From NCBI GenBank assembly GCA_009760855.2, contig WPIO01000060.1, positions 2,163,501 through 2,225,000 of the forward strand: a DNA stretch of 61,500 nt, written 5' to 3'. Positions 55,561 to 61,500 of this stretch are shown piece by piece (the stretch's first letter is position 1; each line of letters begins with the position of its first letter). The stretch is from Cristatella mucedo (taxonomy: Eukaryota; Bryozoa; Phylactolaemata; Cristatellidae). A program made the position numbers and the translations under genes. Under the pieces are notes generated by a model that was not told the origin of the DNA, searched no databases, and saw nothing but the letters and a program-made list of their open reading frames with translations.

Positions 55561-57093
55561 TTGGCCTGGCAGCAGCTTCGTGGAAACCTGTTTTTCATTA
55601 GCCTGCTAGCATCTCCCTGGAAACCTTTACACACCCCAGGGATGAAGCTGGGGGGGAGGGGGCTTCCTGTGCCTAATCGATCAGGCATTCCCTGCAGCAG
55701 GCAGCTTTGGGATAGACTTTCTTAGAACAGTGCTAAAGCTCCCTATCTGATGCCTCGGGCCTGCATATCTGTTCATTCTGACGCAAAACATGATTTAATC
55801 GGCCTGTCACTGTCTCGTTGTGGCATCTTTTTTTACGGACGGTGGGAGAAAAGGCTGCGGATGCATTTCTGCAACATACTTGTTTGCCAGCTGCTTCTAT
55901 TCAGGAGGCTTTCCTGCACATCTCCAGATTGGCTAGGAATAGCTTCACAATACTGTGGCGCAACTTTCCTCCAAACCCGTTGGCAGACGTGCCAGGCGTT
56001 CACACTGCTGGACCAAAGACACGAGGGTTTCCTTGTTCAGAAAATGCTGCCGGTGCCGTCGAAGAGTCAGCCTGAGAGGTGGTCTAGCTTCCCTGCTCTT
56101 CACAAAAGCAGCAGCATGTCGGCTGACGGCAAGTCATTCGTAATAACGAACCGGAGCTGGCTTACGAAGCATAGAACCACGAGTGCGCCCAAGGACTCAA
56201 ATCTACTGGTGGCTGGCACTGTTTGCATAACTCGAGCCACATCAGGCCATCTCTTTTATCCACTGATCTTGAGTAAGGGGTGAGGCAGAACAGGCCACGT
56301 GCAGAAACAAGATCTATTAGAAACCATTTTTATAGCAGCCTTATCTTGTGATCAATGACAAGCCGTTTGCTGTTTGCATTTGTGAGATGTCGTGGTTCTC
56401 TGGTCAATCCCTGAAGCTACTGGGCACCGGTATCAAGCAGCTCTATTTTAAAATTAATGATCTATACACTTATGTGTGTAGAAATTCATCTTATTGACTG
56501 ATATATGATATATAAATATATATATATATATATACATATGCATATACCTATATATGTATACACATAAATACCTATTGTATATTTATAAATGCTAATAACC
56601 AAGAGATATACAGTGCATATATGTGTTCTGAGTGTATTCCTGTATCTACCCCTATAATAAGCTAGTTTTGTCAGTTTTGTTAGTCTTAGTCACAGACGTC
56701 ACGTTTACATAAAAATCCATGCATGGATGGGTATTTATTGTCGCACTGCGACCGAACGACAGCGATGAGCGTCACAAAATTAGGGAGATATTTTTCTAAT
56801 CTGCATATGCAGAGGCAACCAGAACTCTGATAGGTGAAAGTGAACATTGAAATCTTAGAACTTTTCACAGTAATATGAACTTAGACGGTTTTTTTAAGGG
56901 TGGCCGTGACATTCAGGTTCAGCTGGTGGTTTCGTACTACGACCCCTCTGCTGTCGCTCGCATCAGCAACTGGGATTTCCGGCACTTCCCAGCTTCTGCT
57001 TGGACCACTTGAGCTGGTATATTGGAAAGCAGCCAGATCCTGACCTACCGGAAGTCTCACTACACCTACATTTGGTAAATAGTAGAAATAGTA
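55561..57093. other. Unassigned sequence with one 177-codon frame
   Basis: The plus-strand frame 55750-56283 has no recognisable domain and no neighbouring exon. It is an open stretch, not a supported gene. Confidence 0.3.
56500..56590. repeat. (TA)n-rich simple sequence
   Basis: Alternating TA with CATATG and TGTATA interruptions. Confidence 0.9.
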
Positions 57094-57258
57094 AATGCCA
57101 GCTGCTTTAACAGCCTCTCTTTTATAGCGACAGAAGAGCCTTCACGGCCATCACCACCGCTTCCAGTGGCGATAAAGAATTGCCCACCACAGGATTCGAA
57201 CCCACGACCTCGGGGCCAAGGTCGTGAAAAGCAACCGCCTTGCCTAATGGTGAGCCTT
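57094..57258 (-). mobile_element. SINE2 copy, minus strand
   Basis: CAGCTGCTTTAACAGCCTCT, GACAGAAGAGCCTTCACGGC, GATAAAGAATTGCCCACC, B box GGATTCGAACCC (complement), then ACGACCTCGGGGCCAAGGTC and the head CCTTGCCTAATGGTGAG. Full-length match to the copy at 61003. Confidence 0.92.
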
Positions 57259-57749
57259 GGACATGCATAATCTTCTTCGCGGGGCTGTGATTTCAGCCAG
57301 CCAACGTGGACCGGTGGGTTTTCACAGCAATTAATCAGGAACAAGAAAGGCGAATCGAGCAGAATCACAAGCTTACCTATCGCAAATAACACAAAAAAAC
57401 CAAGAACAAAGAATGCCACTCTGAGCTGCCATGTTGCCGAAACTCAGCAGAAACGTCGCTTACGACAAACTACACAACAGGAAGAGACTGGAGAACTTTT
57501 CAATACTCAGCAGACGCCTCATTCATGACAAGGTGAACAACAAGAGACGAGATAAGAAAGAGACGAGGAAAGATTTGAGCACGGGACGACCCAGGTCACG
57601 TGGCATGGAGTCCTTGCCCCGCAGTAGGACCCAGCTCACCAGCTAGGGTCAGCTAACTACTGGGTTTGTGGACTCCCAGGCCTACATTGTCATGCACCAG
57701 TGACATTTCCCAAGACTTTTCACGAGCACAAGGTATTGCATATACATAT

Positions 57750-57751
<2 letters not shown>

Positions 57752-57780
<29 letters not shown>
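57752..57780. repeat. (GT)n microsatellite, about 14 units
   Basis: Uninterrupted GT in a TA-rich context. Confidence 0.95.
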
Positions 57781-57784
<4 letters not shown>

Positions 57785-58059
57785 CAGCCTGTACCATACC
57801 ACCCATATGGAAGCTGCCTAGGGTTTACAACACGATGTGTACATACAACATATGGATGCATCCGAAATTTCGGAATATTGCAGTAGATGCTAAACACAGA
57901 GCATCTAATGCTGCACATGCACCAATATTTTAGCTACATATGAGCGCAATTGATGTGGAGCTCAGCTCCATAGAGTTCTCATCTCTAGTGAAAATCTTTT
58001 TAACTTTAGTGGAAATCATAAATCCGGACCTGTGCATACATCGAACTTGACTGCAGCGT

Positions 58060-58155
58060 AGTGGCACTTGTAGTTGGCAATAAAGAATCGCCAACTGCAG
58101 AATTCGAACCCACGACCTCAGACGTGCACCTTCCCGTCTGGGCTACCAGACCAAC
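58060..58155 (-). mobile_element. SINE2 fragment, minus strand
   Basis: TTGGCAATAAAGAATCGCCA, ACTGCAGAATTCGAACCCAC, GACCTCAGACGTGCACCT, ending GTCTGGGCTACCAG (tRNA-like A-box region). The 3' third of the element is missing. Confidence 0.85.
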
Positions 58156-58649
58156 AGCAGACTTTCAGGTGAATATCGCCGAACCGGCTCCCCTGCAGTT
58201 GCCCTTTCGCCGTGCGATTGGTTGGCACTTACTTGGTGGCTGTTAGATTATGAGAGAGTGCTTTTGATCAGTCATTTGCAGTTCCCGGATTGCAATCGTT
58301 CGGAATGTCATACTCAACACTGATGTGGCATAAAGCCCAATTCAAGAGATACTTTGTCATTTATCTGTTGGCCTTCGAACCAGGCAGTTGTGTTTTGTGC
58401 TCCGAAATAGGCAACTATACTTTATGCTTCAAGGCGATTTGTGTGCTACGGCGAATGCTGAAAAGATGTGGCTTTCGGTGGCGGTCAAATAGACTGGTCT
58501 ACATTAATGACCCGTGCTTCTAATAATAAGGTAAGTGAGCTCTTTATTGCTTCCATTCTCTGCTACTGTCAGCATACCTGCATGTTGTGACAAAAACGCT
58601 GTGGCGGCTCCTGCGCCTAAGTCCTTAAGCCCCAAACACAGCACTCATA

Positions 58650-58745
58650 ATGATAATAATAATAATACATTTTCTATAGCGCCCTCAGAGAACTTGATCT
58701 CTTTCGAGGCACTTTTCATTAGCTGTAAGGGAAGCATAATGGTGC
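58650..58745 (-). mobile_element. LINE B 3' tail fragment
   Basis: (AAT)n, TCTATAGCGCCCTCAGAGAA, TTGATCTCTTTCGAGGCACT, TTTCATTAGCTGTAAGGGAA: stem-loop and 3' end only. Confidence 0.9.
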
Positions 58746-60544
58746 TAGGCCTCGCAGATACAAGAGGGTAGTACTGATGCATCAACGCTAACTAGCCCCA
58801 GCAGACCGGTTCCTGCCTTCCATTAGGAATCATCTTGTATCGACTAATCCTCTGCAGCCGAATTTGACTTAAGGCAATTACCTTGGCCGTCTGTTTCTCA
58901 ATACCATACTTTCCAGTAAGGATTTGCACTGCCTTATTTCCTTGTTCGCCTGGTTAGTAGCAGACTTCTGCATCGCTTTGCTGTGATGCAACGGGAGGCT
59001 GCCTTGATGAGCGACAAGCTTGCGATGTGTGCAACCGGCCTACTACCACTTTCCGAACCCTCTGTGGTGTGAACATGTCCGAGCCGTGCGAGGAAGGAAA
59101 AAGGGAAGCACGGAAAGCAGTAAATATTCTCAGTGATACATGAATACTTCCCAACCATGCTTACGTCTGAAACCACTGTGGCTGAGACTGATGCACGACT
59201 TTTCAAATTTCTGAATAGGGTGTAGATAGGCCTTCGTCTGACGACCGCTGCAGCAGAACGAACCAGCCTCCAAGTAATTACAAATAACAGACCTCATCGA
59301 AAACGTTGAGCACATACGTCGAAATGGCAGATGTCAACACGGAATCTCGATCGATGGCAAACAAGTGCCTCTGTGGACAACAAGCTAGAGATGGGACGTC
59401 ATTTTGACCTGGCTATGCTGATGCAAGCAATGAAGCTGAATAAAATTTAACACTTTGCTGTGCTGATGCTTTACCTACAGGTTGCCGCTGGCTAGGTGAG
59501 GGTGTGGTATTTGCACGAGGAGAATAATCTTTAGCTGAGGATTTTGAGAGGAACTCCGAAACCCGCTTTAAGCAACTTGTCATCTCGGTGGTCGAGTTGG
59601 TGCTGGCAGCTAATTCATTGATGGCTATGGAAAATGTGGGAACCGTTGTCAGAGCTGCTAGACTATGGCAAGCACCTGTCAGATCCTAACAGAGCTAACT
59701 GCTTGCAGCATATGTCTGCAGCACACTACACCTGCTTTGGCAATGCTGGTGTACAGCTAGTTGGCATAGGGGTCAGCTTACTGCATGAGGTAGATACATA
59801 TTTCCCGTGAGCCCTATTAGACTGTTAGGGCGTCGGGGGAGGAGGGCTAGAGTGGGGCACTAGCGATTGGCACGAGATACTAAAAGGGTGAGGAGGAGAG
59901 CAACAGTAGGAAAGGGGCTTGGCGCTTGCATCAAGATAAATAAAGCTGGCGCTGGTTACTGTGGCTGTTGTTCCGTGACCATACACTAAGTACTGTCGTA
60001 CTGTGTGCTATATACCGAGTCCCAGACTGGGACAAGCTATGCTAAACCCCCCACGGTGTTAGCGGGTGATAGATATTGCTGCCACGTGACACCAGACAGT
60101 ACGACTAGACAAGGAGGGCTGTTGCCCTCTGCCCCTGGCTTCTCCATTGCTTGCAGCACTGTCAGCAGCATTGGAAATACTGAAGGTTCGCTGTGTGTTT
60201 TAGTGCTGAGAGCATACTTTGAAAAGGGATGACCTCTCACTGAGTTATGTGGAATAGTGGCATTAGGGTCTACTGGAAGATGTTTGCTCTCATGGGAAGA
60301 CTTGGGTCAATTGTAAGAAAGTCATGAGGCAGGAAGCTCAGATTGCACGGCATGGAATTGTGGTTGAAAGTTGCATCAGGCAGACCGTTTTTTTCTAGGC
60401 TATATACGTAGGTATGCCCACATGTCCATGTCAAGTCCTTGCCGGTAAGGATTGCTCGGGACTAATGAGACCAGACTCGTGCAATGTTTACAGTCGAGAT
60501 ATGTACATGATGGACAGTTTGCCGGGACCGAGCAAATACTGTGC
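58746..60544. other. Unassigned sequence
   Basis: 1.8 kb with no recognisable gene; frames of up to 90 codons lack known motifs. No ABCC4-like first exon was found here. Confidence 0.35.
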
Positions 60545-61430
60545 AGAACAGGTAGGTTTTTAGCAATGCTTAAATGTCATTGGTTTTAAGCTCCATTCTT
60601 CAAGAGCTGAGGAACTAAAAAGGCATGGTCACCAAAAGGCTTGAGGTTGGATGGAGGCACAGCTACATGATGAGGTTCCTAGGATTGGGTGGTACAATTG
60701 AAAACCTGAGCAGCACTTACAGATAGATTAACCGAAGTAAGAGACTGAGGGGACCCCAAAAGTGAGCGACAGCAACTTGACCTCGATATGGTTATGTGGT
60801 GAAGAGCTAGTGCAGATCGGCGAGAAGTGGTGCAATGTGGCATTCGCAGCCTTCACGACAGACAAGCCTAGCTTCAGAGTTTGAACCAAGTGTAACCATC
60901 TTATTGCTCGGCCGGGAAAACGTGCAAGGAGGTAGAATGAGAGGCCATGATGGCATTTCACAAACCTCAATTGTATCAACTAACTTGGCCGTTATACCCT
61001 AGCCGTAATGGCTCACTAGGTAAGGTGATTGCTTTTCACGACCACGGCCCCGAGGTCGTGGGTTCGACTCTTGTGGTGGGCGATCCTTTATTGCCACTGC
61101 AAGCAGTGCTGATGGCCATCAAGGCTCTTCTGTCGCTATACAAAAAGAGACTGTTAAATCAGCTAGTATTTTTTTTTACCTAAGCACAACCGAATCTGTC
61201 CAGTTATACATAACTGAAAGTAAACATACTTGATTATGAATCTGGACAGGTCATCAAATGAAGTCAATTTAGAAGAAGACACCCAGATTGCAATCAGAGT
61301 CTACAAGAGGGATTAACTGGGCGTGCCCATTTTGAGGGTCAGGCTTTCCAGTTAGTGAGTAGCACTAGGTTTGTCCATAAAAAGTAAGTTTGTTTCATCA
61401 TCAGTCAATTTGAGAAAGCTTGCTAGCATC
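60545..61430 (-). mobile_element. LINE B, degraded minus-strand copy split by SINE2
   Basis: 60545-60995: decayed 3' UTR and C-terminal blocks (GCAGATCGGCGAGAAGTGG, CACGACAGACAAGCCTAGCT). After the SINE2 it resumes at about 61200-61430 (TTTTGAGGGTCAGGCTTTCC, GCACTAGGTTTGTCCATAA), collinear with 49680-49870. Confidence 0.85.
61003..61175 (+). mobile_element. SINE2, complete copy nested in LINE B
   Basis: Head GTAATGGCTCACTAGGTAAG (A-box like), CACGACCACGGCCCCGAGGT, B box GGGTTCGACTC, body GCGATCCTTTATTGCCACTG, GATGGCCATCAAGGCTCTTC, 3' end GAGACTGTTAAATCAGCTAG and a poly(T) run. GTTATAC occurs just outside on both sides (about 60990 and 61203) and may be a target-site duplication. Confidence 0.92.
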
Positions 61431-61500
61431 CAACTACAAATGTCAACAATACAAAATGCAGGGAAGTCGAGAGAGTTTGAGGTTCTGGAAGGCAGGCTGG

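Noticed and set aside
55750-56283. 177-codon plus-strand open frame
   Set aside because: No known motif, no neighbouring exon, unremarkable context; kept only as unassigned sequence.

Overview
This window is eukaryotic, and almost certainly from an invertebrate animal. It has no operons. Its one clear gene is split into many short exons with GT-AG introns. The rest is dominated by LINE and SINE retrotransposon remains and long di- and trinucleotide microsatellites. The species cannot be named from the sequence.

The host gene lies on the minus strand from 53739 down to 10829. I reconstruct 18 coding exons of an ABC transporter of subfamily C, most like ABCC4/MRP4. All 17 internal junctions keep reading phase. 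Together they give 1447 residues and end at a TAG stop (10829-10831). The N-terminal start exon (roughly 25-40 residues) was not found and probably lies beyond the right edge. Layout from right to left is: cytoplasmic entry motif (exon 1), first membrane domain (exons 2-8), NBD1 (exons 9-11), linker and seventh membrane helix (exon 11), second membrane domain (exons 12-16), NBD2 (exons 16-18). Walker A, Q-loop, signature, Walker B and H-loop motifs are intact in both NBDs, so this looks like a working exporter gene. It differs from human ABCC4 in a linker about 100 residues longer (180 versus about 75) and in a longer glycosylatable extracellular loop.

The introns and flanks hold two LINE families with APE endonuclease/reverse transcriptase of CR1/L2 type. 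'LINE A' ends in a short ACATT-like tail. 'LINE B' ends in a conserved stem-loop followed by (ATT)n. Two tRNA-derived SINE families are also present. SINE1 ends in a copy of the LINE B 3' stem-loop, which suggests that LINE B machinery mobilises it. SINE2 has another body and a striking palindrome between its A and B boxes. Several elements are nested, giving a relative order of insertion. The longest LINE A copy (about 49890-52940) retains endonuclease and RT motifs but is broken by frameshifts and stops.

The left 10.8 kb lies downstream of the transporter. It contains microsatellites, two GC-rich segments that could belong to another gene's 5' region, a degraded LINE B with a 161-bp internal tandem duplication, and no gene I can identify. 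The right end (54.7-61.5 kb) is likewise repeat remains and unassigned sequence. Most repeat boundaries were read by eye and are good to about 10-30 bases.
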